In this document: positions 55,215 through 63,139 of the stretch, one piece after another | Layout: every line of letters starts with the position of its first letter | Position numbering within the stretch: the stretch's first letter is position 1 | NCBI GenBank assembly: GCA_947499125.1 | Contig: CANMMP010000001.1 | Span: 682,001-746,000, forward strand | From: an uncultured Pontibacter sp. | GTDB taxonomy: Bacteria; Bacteroidota; Bacteroidia; Cytophagales; Hymenobacteraceae | Direction of reading: 5' to 3' | Length of the DNA: 64,000 nt | Translations under genes and position numbers: made by a program | The notes under the pieces: model-generated | Databases searched by the model: none | What the model was told of the DNA's origin: nothing | Seen by the model: only the letters and a program-made list of their open reading frames with translations

Positions 55215-56336
55215 ATGAAATACAGACTTCTACTCTTGTCCTTACTTCTCGTGTTTTCCATTTCAGCTTTTGCCCAGATACAGTCTGAGCAGGGTAAGGT
55301 TGTGCTTACAGATGGCCAGGTTATTGAAGGCAGGATCACTTACTTTCATGACAACCCGATAGCTATTAAAGTGTATGACACCGCAAACAACAAACAAACA
55401 TTTGAGCCCGGGGATGTAGATAAAATAACGCTTGATAACGGAAGACGCTTTGTAGCAAAGAAGTATAGATCCTCTTCTGAAACTAATATCCTGATCTTCC
55501 AGGAGTTAGTAGTATCTGATTACATGAGCTTATACAAACGTGAGATGCCCTACCGGAAATTTTATGTATATACAGATAATGAGGTTATAGAACTTGAGAA
55601 CAACGAGACTACTATAGAGGGTAATAATGGAAAGCGCTATAGTAAAATGGATCATAAATATGTAGGTACTCTCATGATACTGATGCAGAACCGAACAGAC
55701 CTGATAGAAAAGATCCAGAAAACAAAATTTAACGAAAAAAGCCTGGCTTCTATAGTTACAGCTTATACTAATGGCAATGTATCATATTATTTTGCCGATG
55801 CCGTTAAGGAGGATAAGAAACCATACTTCCAGGTGTATGCGCATTACACAAATCATGCTGGATACTATGGCGTGTCAACAACCGGATCAACTGGTTTCCA
55901 GGTAGGTGTGCAGTATTATTTTTCAAGCGAAACACGACACTCCATAAGGTTAGGTCTTGATATCTCAAATTACGAGGTCAACGATACGTTTTATGGTAAC
56001 AATTACAGCCACACCCAAAGTGTATTCAAATACAAAACGCTCTCTTTCAAGTATCAATATGATTTTGTTAAAGAGGAAAAATTAAGATCCTATTTGCTGG
56101 TACATATTTTAGATGTAGGACATATGCAGCGTGATGTTCAGGAACTTGTTTACAACCCTATCCCAAAAACAGATACCAGAGCTGTTTACGATCTCAGGTT
56201 TAGTCCTGGCGTCGGTTTTGAGCTTTATGCTACTCAAAAGGTATCTCTGTTTGCTGAAGTAAATCACTTATTCCACTTTCAGCATCTTCCTAAAAACGTA
56301 AGTATAGGCATCAAGTATTCTTACCGAAAACTATAA
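55215..56336 (+). CDS. hypothetical exported protein with beta-rich C-terminal half
   Basis: This 373-residue protein has a signal peptide (MKYRLLLLSLLLVFSISAFAQ). The first part includes KVVLTDGQVIEGRITYFHDNP and DVDKITLDNGRRFVAKKY, a pattern seen in many Bacteroidota envelope proteins. The second half has alternating aromatic/hydrophobic strands (YYFSSETRHSIRLGLDIS, SVFKYKTLSFKYQYDFV, ending GIKYSYRKL), consistent with an outer-membrane beta-barrel. Function unknown. Confidence 0.72.
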   Translation: MKYRLLLLSLLLVFSISAFAQIQSEQGKVVLTDGQVIEGRITYFHDNPIAIKVYDTANNKQTFEPGDVDKITLDNGRRFVAKKYRSSSETNILIFQELVVSDYMSLYKREMPYRKFYVYTDNEVIELENNETTIEGNNGKRYSKMDHKYVGTLMILMQNRTDLIEKIQKTKFNEKSLASIVTAYTNGNVSYYFADAVKEDKKPYFQVYAHYTNHAGYYGVSTTGSTGFQVGVQYYFSSETRHSIRLGLDISNYEVNDTFYGNNYSHTQSVFKYKTLSFKYQYDFVKEEKLRSYLLVHILDVGHMQRDVQELVYNPIPKTDTRAVYDLRFSPGVGFELYATQKVSLFAEVNHLFHFQHLPKNVSIGIKYSYRKL

Positions 56337-56355
56337 CACGTTATAAACTATAGTT

Positions 56356-56390
56356 AAAAAGAGCACCCTGGGTGGGGTGCTCTTTATTTT
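56356..56390 (+). terminator. terminator after the exported protein gene
   Basis: AAAGAGCACC / GGTGCTCTTT with a short loop and a T-rich tail. Confidence 0.85.
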
Positions 56391-56392
56391 GC

Positions 56393-56536
56393 TGCGTGTT
56401 TATCCCTCGCTCGCCTCTGGCGAGTGTGAGGTATTGGGTGGCGTCCCGCCACGAGTTTTGCCAGATATAGTCAAAGCGGCCAGAAGCCGAAAGATAGCAC
56501 ACATCCCGAAAGCGTTCGGGACGTGCGCTTTTAGTA
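56393..56536. repeat. cluster of small inverted repeats (minor island E)
   Basis: Three short hairpins follow each other: TCGCCTCTGGCGA (56409-56421), GTGGCGTCCCGCCAC (56438-56453) and CCCGAAAGCGTTCGGG (56506-56521). They lie between convergent gene ends. The pattern resembles dispersed intergenic repeats but shares no module with islands A to D. Confidence 0.5.
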
Positions 56537-56565
56537 GTTCTATCCCTTTAAACTATAAGCTGTAG

Positions 56566-56895
56566 TTACTCTTCTATCGCATCTATCTTGGCAGCAACTA
56601 TAAAATCGTTTTCAGAGAGGCCGTCGATAGCGTGCGTCCAGAGCTCAACTATAACTTTACCGTACGAGATGTGCAGGTCCGGATGGTGGGCTTCTTCCTC
56701 TGCGATATCCCCCACCTTATTTGCAAACCCCATGGCTGCGACAAAATCAGGGAATAGGAATTCTTTCCGGATCATTTTCTCGTCTACTACATCCCAGTTT
56801 GTTTTGAGCTGGCAGCTGTAGTTCTCAATATCATCGCCTTTAATTACAGGAACACCTCCTTCGCAGGGCACGCATTTTTTATTTTCTAATTCCAT
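56566..56895 (-). CDS. phhB: pterin-4a-carbinolamine dehydratase
   Basis: This 109-residue enzyme dehydrates the hydroxypterin produced by phenylalanine hydroxylase so that tetrahydrobiopterin can be recycled. The family block EEEAHHPDLHISYGKVIVELWTHAIDGLSENDFIVAAKID is complete, with the catalytic His residues. It starts 11 bases after the phhA stop on the same strand, forming a phhA-phhB operon. Confidence 0.93.
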   Translation of the reverse strand: MELENKKCVPCEGGVPVIKGDDIENYSCQLKTNWDVVDEKMIRKEFLFPDFVAAMGFANKVGDIAEEEAHHPDLHISYGKVIVELWTHAIDGLSENDFIVAAKIDAIEE

Positions 56896-56906
56896 GGGTT
56901 TATAGT

Positions 56907-57695
56907 TTAGATAAGTTCTAATTGTGCCAGTTTTGCATTCAGTTTTGCTTTAATTGCATCTACCGAATCGAGTAACTGGTCAAAGGAGTCAATTACAAAG
57001 TACCTGTCCTGGAAAGTATCTTTACGGTAAGGTGTATCCAGGATCTGATCGACGTTGTAAGCGAAGTGCTGCGGCTCGTCGCTCAGGCTATACTTTGTTT
57101 CGCCCACAGAACTTAAAATACCGGCACCGTAAATACGCAGCTCATCATCCTCTCTTATCAGGCCAAACTCAATTGTAAACCAGTAAATGCGCGATAACAG
57201 ATCAACTGCGACTGGGTTATCTGCATATTCGTGTCCGATCTGGCTGAGTACCTGCAAAAATTCAGTAACCTTCTTATTTGTAAGTAACGGTACGTGTCCA
57301 AAAACATCATGAAACATATCCGGCTCTTCCAGGTAATCGAGTTCGCTTAATTTTCGCAGCCAGGTTGTTGCCGGAAACTTCTGGTTAGCCATCAGCTCAA
57401 AAAATAAGGCATCATCCACAATACCTTCTACAGCCACTAACTGCCAGCCGGTTATAGGTTTAAGTATAGCATTTACGGGTACAAAATCAGGTATCTCCTC
57501 CTGTTTAAAATCAACTTCTTTCAACCCTTTCAAAAATTCCTTTGTAGCGGCACTAGGCAGGTTATGTATCTGTCTTTCATATAAAAGTTGCCAAACCTGC
57601 TGGTCCTCGTCGGTATAGTTGTTATACACCTGCTGCATATCTTTCAGGGTCGGAATGTGTCTTTTCGTTTCAGGCATTGTCGTTTTACTTTCCAT
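56907..57695 (-). CDS. phhA: phenylalanine 4-monooxygenase
   Basis: This 262-residue iron enzyme hydroxylates phenylalanine to tyrosine with tetrahydropterin and oxygen. The iron ligands are His129, His134 (FHDVFGHVPLL) and Glu176 (WFTIEFGL). There is no ACT regulatory domain, as in other bacterial forms. The start is the ATG at 57695, with an alternative Met at residue 7. It is preceded at 57724-57865 by a leader with a Tyr-rich small frame and a terminator, which implies attenuation of expression by tyrosine supply. Confidence 0.95.
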   Translation of the reverse strand: MESKTTMPETKRHIPTLKDMQQVYNNYTDEDQQVWQLLYERQIHNLPSAATKEFLKGLKEVDFKQEEIPDFVPVNAILKPITGWQLVAVEGIVDDALFFELMANQKFPATTWLRKLSELDYLEEPDMFHDVFGHVPLLTNKKVTEFLQVLSQIGHEYADNPVAVDLLSRIYWFTIEFGLIREDDELRIYGAGILSSVGETKYSLSDEPQHFAYNVDQILDTPYRKDTFQDRYFVIDSFDQLLDSVDAIKAKLNAKLAQLELI

Positions 57696-57723
57696 TTTGA
57701 TCTATAATTTGAGGTTTGGGCAT

Positions 57724-57758
57724 AAAAAAAGCCTGGTCCGTTTTGGAACCAGGCTTTT
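57724..57758 (-). terminator. leader terminator of the phhA-phhB operon
   Basis: On the minus strand GCCTGGTTCC pairs with GGACCAGGC (one bulged base, loop AAAAC), followed by seven T. It lies 28 bases upstream of the phhA ATG, downstream of the small Tyr-rich frame, so it controls read-through into phhA. Confidence 0.85.
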
Positions 57759-57815
57759 ATATGCTATAGGTATAAATTACATACTTAAGAACACACGCAT
57801 CCTACTCCAAAACGG
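57738..57815 (-). promoter_or_regulatory. predicted antiterminator pairing of the phhA leader
   Basis: CCGTTTTGGA (minus strand, 57815-57806, in leader codons 17-20) is perfectly complementary over 10 bases to TCCAAAACGG (57747-57738), which is the end of the terminator's first arm, its loop and the start of the second arm. Pairing would prevent terminator formation. Confidence 0.75.
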
Positions 57816-57865
57816 CGGCTTTGGTGATAGTAGTAATAATAATATGCGTTGTTCATCAAATTCAT
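57785..57865 (-). CDS. leader peptide with six consecutive Tyr codons (attenuator)
   Basis: A 26-codon frame starts with ATG at 57865 (a second in-frame ATG is at 57856) and ends with TAA at 57785. The peptide starts MNLMNNA, then has six Tyr in a row (codons 8-13: TAT TAT TAT TAC TAC TAT, bases 57844-57827), then HQSRRFGVGCVCS. A terminator follows about 27 bases after the stop and a 10-base antiterminator segment overlaps codons 17-20. This is the layout of ribosome-stalling attenuators: low charged tRNA-Tyr stalls the ribosome in the Tyr run and lets phhA, which makes tyrosine, be transcribed. I find no exact promoter match upstream. Confidence 0.75.
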   Translation of the reverse strand: MNLMNNAYYYYYYHQSRRFGVGCVCS

Positions 57866-58015
57866 GGCTGCTAAATACGATATTATAGTATTTAAAAACC
57901 AACTTTTCGTATTTTTTTATTTTATAAGTTTGATCAAATCCCTCTAAACCAGCCTGATAAACTAAATCAGAATGATGGTATAATTCTGAAATCATACTTA
58001 GACACAAGAAAACCA

Positions 58016-58047
58016 TTTGAGCCAAACTATAGAATAAGTTACCTTTG
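58016..58047 (+). promoter_or_regulatory. promoter of menB
   Basis: TTTG (58016-58019), a 20-base spacer and TACCTTTG (58040-58047) match the consensus exactly; the start codon is 18 bases past the -7 element, so the leader is very short. Confidence 0.7.
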
Positions 58048-58065
58048 AGTGTAAATATGTAAGAT

Positions 58066-58908
58066 ATGAGCAAAGCAAATTGGAAAACCGTTAAGGAATA
58101 CGAAGATATAACCTATAAAAAAGCTGACGGCGTGGCCCGTATTGCTTTTAACCGCCCGAATGTGCGCAATGCGTTCCGTCCTAAAACTGTATTCGAACTT
58201 TTCGATGCGTTCCTGGATGCCCGTGAAGACACAAGTATAGGCGTGGTACTTTTATCAGCTGAAGGGCCGTCTACTAAAGATGGCGTTTATAGTTTCTGTA
58301 GCGGCGGCGACCAGAATGCCCGTGGTTTCCAGGGATATGTAGATGAAGGCGGGATTCCGCGTTTGAACATACTGGAAGTACAGCGCCTGATCCGTTTTAT
58401 GCCGAAAGTGGTAATTGCTGTAGTTCCGGGTTGGGCAGTAGGCGGCGGCCATAGTTTGCACGTAGTCTGCGACCTGACACTTGCCAGCAAAGAGCATGCG
58501 ATCTTTAAACAAACCGATGCCGATGTGACCAGCTTCGATGGTGGTTATGGTTCGGCATACCTGGCTAAAATGGTAGGCCAGAAACGTGCCCGCGAGATCT
58601 TCTTTTTAGGTCGCAACTACTCTGCCCAGGAGGCTTATGATATGGGCATGGTAAACGCCGTTATCCCGCACGACGAACTGGAAGGTACTGCTTACGACTG
58701 GGCTCAGGAAATACTGGCTAAGTCGCCTACATCAATTAAAATGCTGAAGTTTGCCTTTAATGCAACTGACGATGGCATGGTAGGTCAGCAGGTTTTTGCC
58801 GGCGAAGCCACCCGCTTAGCTTACATGACCGAAGAAGCCAAAGAAGGCAGAAACGCGTTCCTCGAGAAACGTAAGCCGAACTTCAAGAATATTCCGTGGA
58901 TATCGTAA
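58066..58908 (+). CDS. menB: 1,4-dihydroxy-2-naphthoyl-CoA synthase
   Basis: This 280-residue crotonase-family enzyme closes the second ring in menaquinone synthesis, converting o-succinylbenzoyl-CoA. MenB marks are SFCSGGDQNARG, WAVGGGHSLHVVCDLTLAS, FKQTDADVTSFDGGYGSAYLA and the C-terminal NFKNIPWIS. It is monocistronic here, with its own promoter and terminator, and divergent from the phhA leader; other men genes are not in the window. Confidence 0.95.
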   Translation: MSKANWKTVKEYEDITYKKADGVARIAFNRPNVRNAFRPKTVFELFDAFLDAREDTSIGVVLLSAEGPSTKDGVYSFCSGGDQNARGFQGYVDEGGIPRLNILEVQRLIRFMPKVVIAVVPGWAVGGGHSLHVVCDLTLASKEHAIFKQTDADVTSFDGGYGSAYLAKMVGQKRAREIFFLGRNYSAQEAYDMGMVNAVIPHDELEGTAYDWAQEILAKSPTSIKMLKFAFNATDDGMVGQQVFAGEATRLAYMTEEAKEGRNAFLEKRKPNFKNIPWIS

Positions 58909-58948
58909 TATAACCTGACTCTTCGGAGGATAGCGTTTGTTATAAATA

Positions 58949-58986
58949 GAAAAGCCTGTTACCTGATGGTGGCAGGCTTTTGTTTT
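58949..58986 (+). terminator. terminator after menB
   Basis: AAAAGCCTG and CAGGCTTTT pair around a loop and end in a T-rich tail. Confidence 0.8.
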
Positions 58987-59029
58987 ATAGTTGGTTATAA
59001 CATCTTGTTTTAATTATCAGCTGTCTCGT

Positions 59030-59790
59030 GATTTAAGGTGGTGTTGAGTTTCCTGACTTAACTGGCCCGGCAGGGACAGGAATTGCATTAGCGGTGTCTA
59101 TAGTATAAACCCACCCCTACCCCTCCCGAGAGGGGAATTCCGGCTGTAGTTTCAGTTTTATAGTTAACGTGGTCCAACCACCCCTAACCCCTCCTTGTCT
59201 AAGGCGGGGAATTTTCTGCTACTGCCAAGTCATAAGCTATAGTTTTATAGTTACAGTCTAAACACCCCTATGAGCTTTGCTCGCAAGTTTCGAACTCCCG
59301 TTCTCACTTGTCCTCATGGGGACAGTCCTGCCAAAACTAGCTCACCATTTATAGTTCTATAGTTGACGGTATTGGGCGGACAGGTCGCGACCTGTCCCTA
59401 CGGAAATACAACCATAGGAAAGGTCGAAGCTTATAGTATAAATTATAGTTAAGTGGTGGCTATGAGAAATTTATCAGTCTTTGGGTTGAGCGCCTTTGAT
59501 TTGTTGCGGTGCCGCAGGCAACCCGAGGTACGAGGGTAGCAAGAAAGCAGCAGCGCGATGCCCGAAGGCGAGGCCTCGCGGCCGTGAGCGAGCCAAGGAA
59601 ACTATAAAACAATAGGTGAATAGAGCTCCCAGGATGAGAAGCGACTATGAAAGAAACTGCTTGGTTCAAATTGAAATCTGCTTGAGCTATAGAACATCAT
59701 AGACGCTAGCAGGAGCTGCGCACACTGCTAGGTCCTACAACTAACTATAGGACACATAAGATTTCTCGACTGACGCTCGAAATGACAAAA
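59030..59790 (+). repeat. composite repeat island D
   Basis: The most complete copy together with A, downstream of menB. Modules in order: GGTGTTGAGTTTCCTGACTT block (59035-59083), ACCCACCCCTACCCCTCCCG with AGAGGGGAATT (59109-59141), a short form of CCAACCACCCC..CTTGTC (59172-59215), the long AACACCCCTATGAGC..GGGGACAG block (59261-59327), perfect palindrome GGACAGGTCGCGACCTGTCC (59378-59397), the 165-base block (59473-59640), ACGCTAGCAGGAGCTGCGC (59702-59733) and AAGATTTCTCGAC..CTCGAAATGACA (59758-59787). No credible gene lies in 58987-59805. Confidence 0.85.
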
Positions 59791-59805
59791 AAAGAAACTA
59801 TAAAA

Positions 59806-59842
59806 CAAAAACCTCACAGGTTTTAAAAACACTGTGAGGTTT
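59806..59842 (-). terminator. terminator after the methyltransferase gene
   Basis: AAACCTCACAG / CTGTGAGGTTT with a 12-base loop; on the minus strand it is followed by TTGTTTT. Confidence 0.85.
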
Positions 59843-59867
59843 AGAATCTTATTATACTTATACTTTT

Positions 59868-61061
59868 TTACTTCTCTTCCTCTCTCCTGCTACCACTGTA
59901 CAACTCATACTTAAGCAGGCGGCAATCGATGGCGCCGTTGTAAAGCGGGGTGCGGCGTGAGGCGCGCAGGCCTATACTTTTAGCTGCATCCAGGTTACCG
60001 GTGAAAACAAAAGCATCATAGCCCTGGTAATTTTGTTTTAAGGTATCGCCAATGTTCTTGTATAGTTCGAAAATATCGTCCGATAAAATACGCTCGTTAT
60101 AAGGCGGGTTCATGACTAAAACACCTTGCTCGGTTGGGGCATTGGTTTTAAAGAAATCGGCTTCTTCTACTTTAATAACATATTCCAGTCCGGCATTGGC
60201 AATGTTGGTGCGGGCAGCTTCCACGTAATCCGGGTCAATGTCGTAGCCGATTATCTCAGCTTGTGGTTCTTTCTTTTCTTTGGCTTCGGCAGTGCGCCAT
60301 ACCATTTCAAACAGCTCTTTGTTATAATCTTTCCAGTTCTCGAAACCGAACGGGTCGCGGCGGAAAAGGCCGGGTGCGATGTTCTGCGCCATCATAGCCG
60401 CTTCTATCAGGAAAGTACCGGAACCAGCCATCGGGTCTATAAAGGTCGACTTCTTATCCCAACCGGAAAGCGAAATGATACCGGCAGCCAAAACTTCATT
60501 CAGCGGGGCCACGTTGGTTTGCAAGCGGTACCCACGGCGGTGAAGCGAATCTCCTGACGAATCGAGGGAAAGGGTGACCATGTTTTCGTGCATGTGCAGG
60601 TTCAGGCGCACATCCGGGCGAATACGATCTACAGAAGGGCGTTCGCCGGTCTTTTTACGGAACTGGTCAACTATAGCATCTTTGGTAAGCTGAGCCACAA
60701 AAAGCGAGTGCTCAAAAGTAGAATGGCTAACTACAGCATCAATGGCAAAGGTCTGGTCGAGGTCGAAATATTCACTCCAGTTCGTTTTTTGCACCTGCTC
60801 GTACAGGTCGTCTTCGTTACGGGCTTTAAAATTACGGATCGGCTTAAGTATACGAATAGCAGTACGACACCATAAGTTAGCTTCGTACAATTGCCGCTGG
60901 TTACCCGAACAGGACACCACACGATTTCCGACTTTAATATAATCCATATCGAGCGCACGCAGCTCTTCTGCCAGCACCTCTTCCAGGCCTGCCAGCGTTG
61001 TAACGCTTATATTAAAGTTTTCGGTTGCTTTCTGCTTTTGCTTCGGTTTCGGTTTTGCCAT
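59868..61061 (-). CDS. THUMP-domain 23S rRNA (guanine-N2) methyltransferase, RlmL N-terminal type
   Basis: This 397-residue protein has a basic N-terminus, a THUMP RNA-binding domain (about residues 15-170) and a UPF0020 Rossmann methyltransferase domain with DPMAGSGTFLIEAAMMAQN, IIGYDIDPDYVEAARTNIANAG (SAM binding) and the catalytic NPPYNER. It matches the N-terminal half of E. coli RlmL, which methylates G2445 of 23S rRNA; the RlmK half is absent. Confidence 0.88.
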   Translation of the reverse strand: MAKPKPKQKQKATENFNISVTTLAGLEEVLAEELRALDMDYIKVGNRVVSCSGNQRQLYEANLWCRTAIRILKPIRNFKARNEDDLYEQVQKTNWSEYFDLDQTFAIDAVVSHSTFEHSLFVAQLTKDAIVDQFRKKTGERPSVDRIRPDVRLNLHMHENMVTLSLDSSGDSLHRRGYRLQTNVAPLNEVLAAGIISLSGWDKKSTFIDPMAGSGTFLIEAAMMAQNIAPGLFRRDPFGFENWKDYNKELFEMVWRTAEAKEKKEPQAEIIGYDIDPDYVEAARTNIANAGLEYVIKVEEADFFKTNAPTEQGVLVMNPPYNERILSDDIFELYKNIGDTLKQNYQGYDAFVFTGNLDAAKSIGLRASRRTPLYNGAIDCRLLKYELYSGSRREEEK

Positions 61062-61084
61062 GATCTATAGTTCGTAATACTGCA

Positions 61085-61340
61085 AAGATACTGCTTAATT
61101 GTTGAATTGATGATTGTCGTTTGAATCTATAAACAGGCCTGAATTATTTATCCAAAGTTTATTTCAATTCCAGAATTTATATGCTGATCAGATACTATAG
61201 TTTTATAGTTGCTTCTATAATTCAGGCAGCTACCAATTGTTCTATAGTAGAGACGCAAGGTATTGCGTCTCTACTGACCCATATCTTTGTTTTGTGACTG
61301 TATTAACAATTCAACAATTCAACAATCAACAATTTAAATT
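61085..61340. repeat. intergenic region with AACAATT words and a GAGACGCAA hairpin
   Basis: This gap between the divergent methyltransferase and murB genes holds TTAATTGTTGAATTGATG (61098-61115) and its inverse type AACAATTCAACAATTCAACA (61305-61324). Between them GTAGAGACGCAA / TTGCGTCTCTAC (61247-61274) is a perfect hairpin arm pair; the same hairpin type occurs in island B at 30884-30908. No gene is seen. Confidence 0.6.
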
Positions 61341-61348
61341 TATCTTTG
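61341..61348 (+). promoter_or_regulatory. -7 element of murB
   Basis: TATCTTTG matches TAnnTTTG exactly, 16 bases before the murB ATG. The -33 position is occupied by the AACAATT repeat and has no TTTG. Confidence 0.45.
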
Positions 61349-61364
61349 CTGTAAATACGAGCCT

Positions 61365-62381
61365 ATGAAATTGCAGACCGATTTTCCACTGAAGCCCTAC
61401 AATACATTCGGGATTGATGTAAAAGCCAAACTATTTGCCAGCTTCGAGAGTGTGCAGGAACTACAGCACCTGTTGCAAATGCCTGAGTTGAAACAAGAGC
61501 AAAAACTTATACTTGGCGGCGGCAGTAACCTGCTTTTTACAAAAGACTTCGACGGTGTGGTGCTGCAAAACAGTATAAAAGGCATCGAGATTTTACAGGA
61601 AGACGAGAACTATACTTTCGTAAAAGCCGGTGGTGGAGAAGTATGGCACGAGTTTGTACTTTTTACCCTGCAACATAGCCTGGGCGGCGTTGAAAACCTC
61701 TCGCTTATACCTGGCACAGTTGGCGCTGCCCCTCTGCAAAACATTGGTGCCTATGGCGTTGAGCTGAAAGATGTGTTTTATGAGCTGGAAGCAGTTGAAA
61801 TGGAAACCGGGCAATTAAAGAAATTCGATAATGCAGATTGTAAGTTTGGCTACCGCGAAAGTGTGTTCAAGAACGAACTGAAAGGCCGGTTTATAGTTAC
61901 TTCGGTTACCTTCAGGCTGCACAGAAACCATAAACTGAATACCTCTTATGGCGCTATTACAACCACACTCGAGGAGATGCACATACAGCAGCCAACTATA
62001 CAGGACGTAAGCGCAGCCGTTTGCCACATCCGCCAGAGCAAGTTACCAGACCCAAAGCAGATAGGTAATGCAGGCAGCTTCTTCAAAAATCCCGAAATAC
62101 CGGTTACCTTATTCGATATCCTGAAAGAGCAATACCCGAACATGCCGGCTTACCCTGTATCTGAAACAACCGTGAAAGTACCTGCCGGCTGGCTGATAGA
62201 ACAATGCGGCTGGAAAGGGAAAGTGATCGAAAATTATGGTGTGCACAAAAACCAGGCGCTGGTACTCGTAAACTATGGCGGCGCATCCGGCGAAAAAGTA
62301 AAACAACTTGCCCACGATATCATTCAGTCGGTAGAAAAACGGTTTGGTATTAAGCTTAACCCTGAAGTAAATATTATGTAA
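61365..62381 (+). CDS. murB: UDP-N-acetylenolpyruvoylglucosamine reductase
   Basis: This 338-residue flavoprotein reduces the MurA product with NADPH to UDP-MurNAc. The FAD-binding part shows LGGGSNLLFTKDFDGVVLQN and LSLIPGTVGAAPLQNIGAYGVEL, the Tyr-containing CKFGYRESVFK and the late GSFFKNPE (catalytic Ser) fit type I MurB. Monocistronic, with a strong terminator. Confidence 0.94.
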   Translation: MKLQTDFPLKPYNTFGIDVKAKLFASFESVQELQHLLQMPELKQEQKLILGGGSNLLFTKDFDGVVLQNSIKGIEILQEDENYTFVKAGGGEVWHEFVLFTLQHSLGGVENLSLIPGTVGAAPLQNIGAYGVELKDVFYELEAVEMETGQLKKFDNADCKFGYRESVFKNELKGRFIVTSVTFRLHRNHKLNTSYGAITTTLEEMHIQQPTIQDVSAAVCHIRQSKLPDPKQIGNAGSFFKNPEIPVTLFDILKEQYPNMPAYPVSETTVKVPAGWLIEQCGWKGKVIENYGVHKNQALVLVNYGGASGEKVKQLAHDIIQSVEKRFGIKLNPEVNIM

Positions 62382-62404
62382 TCTGATATTTAACGATCAA
62401 CTAT

Positions 62405-62456
62405 AAACCAGCTTTACACTGCTTTAAACAGTAGTGTAAAGCTGGTTTTCGTTTTT
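62405..62456 (+). terminator. terminator after murB
   Basis: A perfect 16-bp stem (AAACCAGCTTTACACT / AGTGTAAAGCTGGTTT, 12-base loop) is followed by TTCGTTTTT. Confidence 0.9.
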
Positions 62457-62627
62457 AATACGCACCTGCCCGGTTAAACAATTACGTTACACACTGCGTA
62501 CTTCGCTTGTTGGTGGTTTATACTTTGCCGGCAATTGCTCCATTTAAAACAACTAATCAGGCCTGTTAAAAAAAGGCCGTCAGCTCAGTTCTTCCAAACT
62601 TAATTATTAACCAAAACAGAAAAAACG

Positions 62628-63065
62628 ATGAAAAAACTTCAATTCTTAAGCTATTTGTTCGCTGCCTTATTTATGGTAACTATGGTTAGCTGCGACGATG
62701 ATGATGACGATAATGTAGATCCGACTGCATCAAACACCGAATTACTAACTGCCGGCGTTTGGACAGGAAATAAGGTATTCTTCAATGGAAATGATGTTAC
62801 TGAGCTGGCAAAAGACCAGATTGATGTTTCGACTACAACTGTCAAGTTTGAGACAAACGGAACGTACACAGGTACTATTCCTGGCAGGACTGAGGCATCC
62901 GGTACGTGGGAGTTTACAAATGATGAAAGCCAGGTTATTATGGATTCCGGTACTGATAATGAGTTGACTGTAGATATTAATATGCTTTCTGCTACAGAAT
63001 TGTGGGCTGAAGGTGAATTTTTAGGTGAAAACCAGGGAGTATACGAAGTACGTTTTGTACGCTAA
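62628..63065 (+). CDS. small lipocalin-like lipoprotein
   Basis: This 145-residue protein has a lipoprotein signal (ALFMVTMVSC, Cys22) followed by an Asp-rich spacer DDDDDDNVDP. The mature part, with LLTAGVWTGNKVFFNG, TTTVKFETNGTYTG, ASGTWEFTNDESQVIMDSG and AEGEFLG, has the strand rhythm of lipocalin-like or DUF4923-type domains that start with a conserved Trp. An acidic stretch after the lipidated Cys resembles the Bacteroidota lipoprotein export signal to the cell surface. Ligand unknown. Confidence 0.75.
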   Translation: MKKLQFLSYLFAALFMVTMVSCDDDDDDNVDPTASNTELLTAGVWTGNKVFFNGNDVTELAKDQIDVSTTTVKFETNGTYTGTIPGRTEASGTWEFTNDESQVIMDSGTDNELTVDINMLSATELWAEGEFLGENQGVYEVRFVR

Positions 63066-63085
63066 CCCTTTTCACATAATACCAT

Positions 63086-63117
63086 AAAAAGGCTCCCTGA
63101 TGCAGGGAGCCTTTTTT
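63086..63117. terminator. bidirectional terminator
   Basis: AAAAAGGCTCCCTG / CAGGGAGCCTTTTT, a perfect stem with a two-base loop, lies between the convergent lipoprotein and mutS2 genes. Confidence 0.9.
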
Positions 63118-63139
63118 ATAGGTTATAGTTTATACTTCG

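Noticed and set aside
57777-58073. A 98-codon open frame on the minus strand upstream of phhA
   Set aside because: It overlaps the menB start and promoter, has an unconvincing composition, and lies in another frame over the Tyr-run leader peptide, which has a much better functional explanation.
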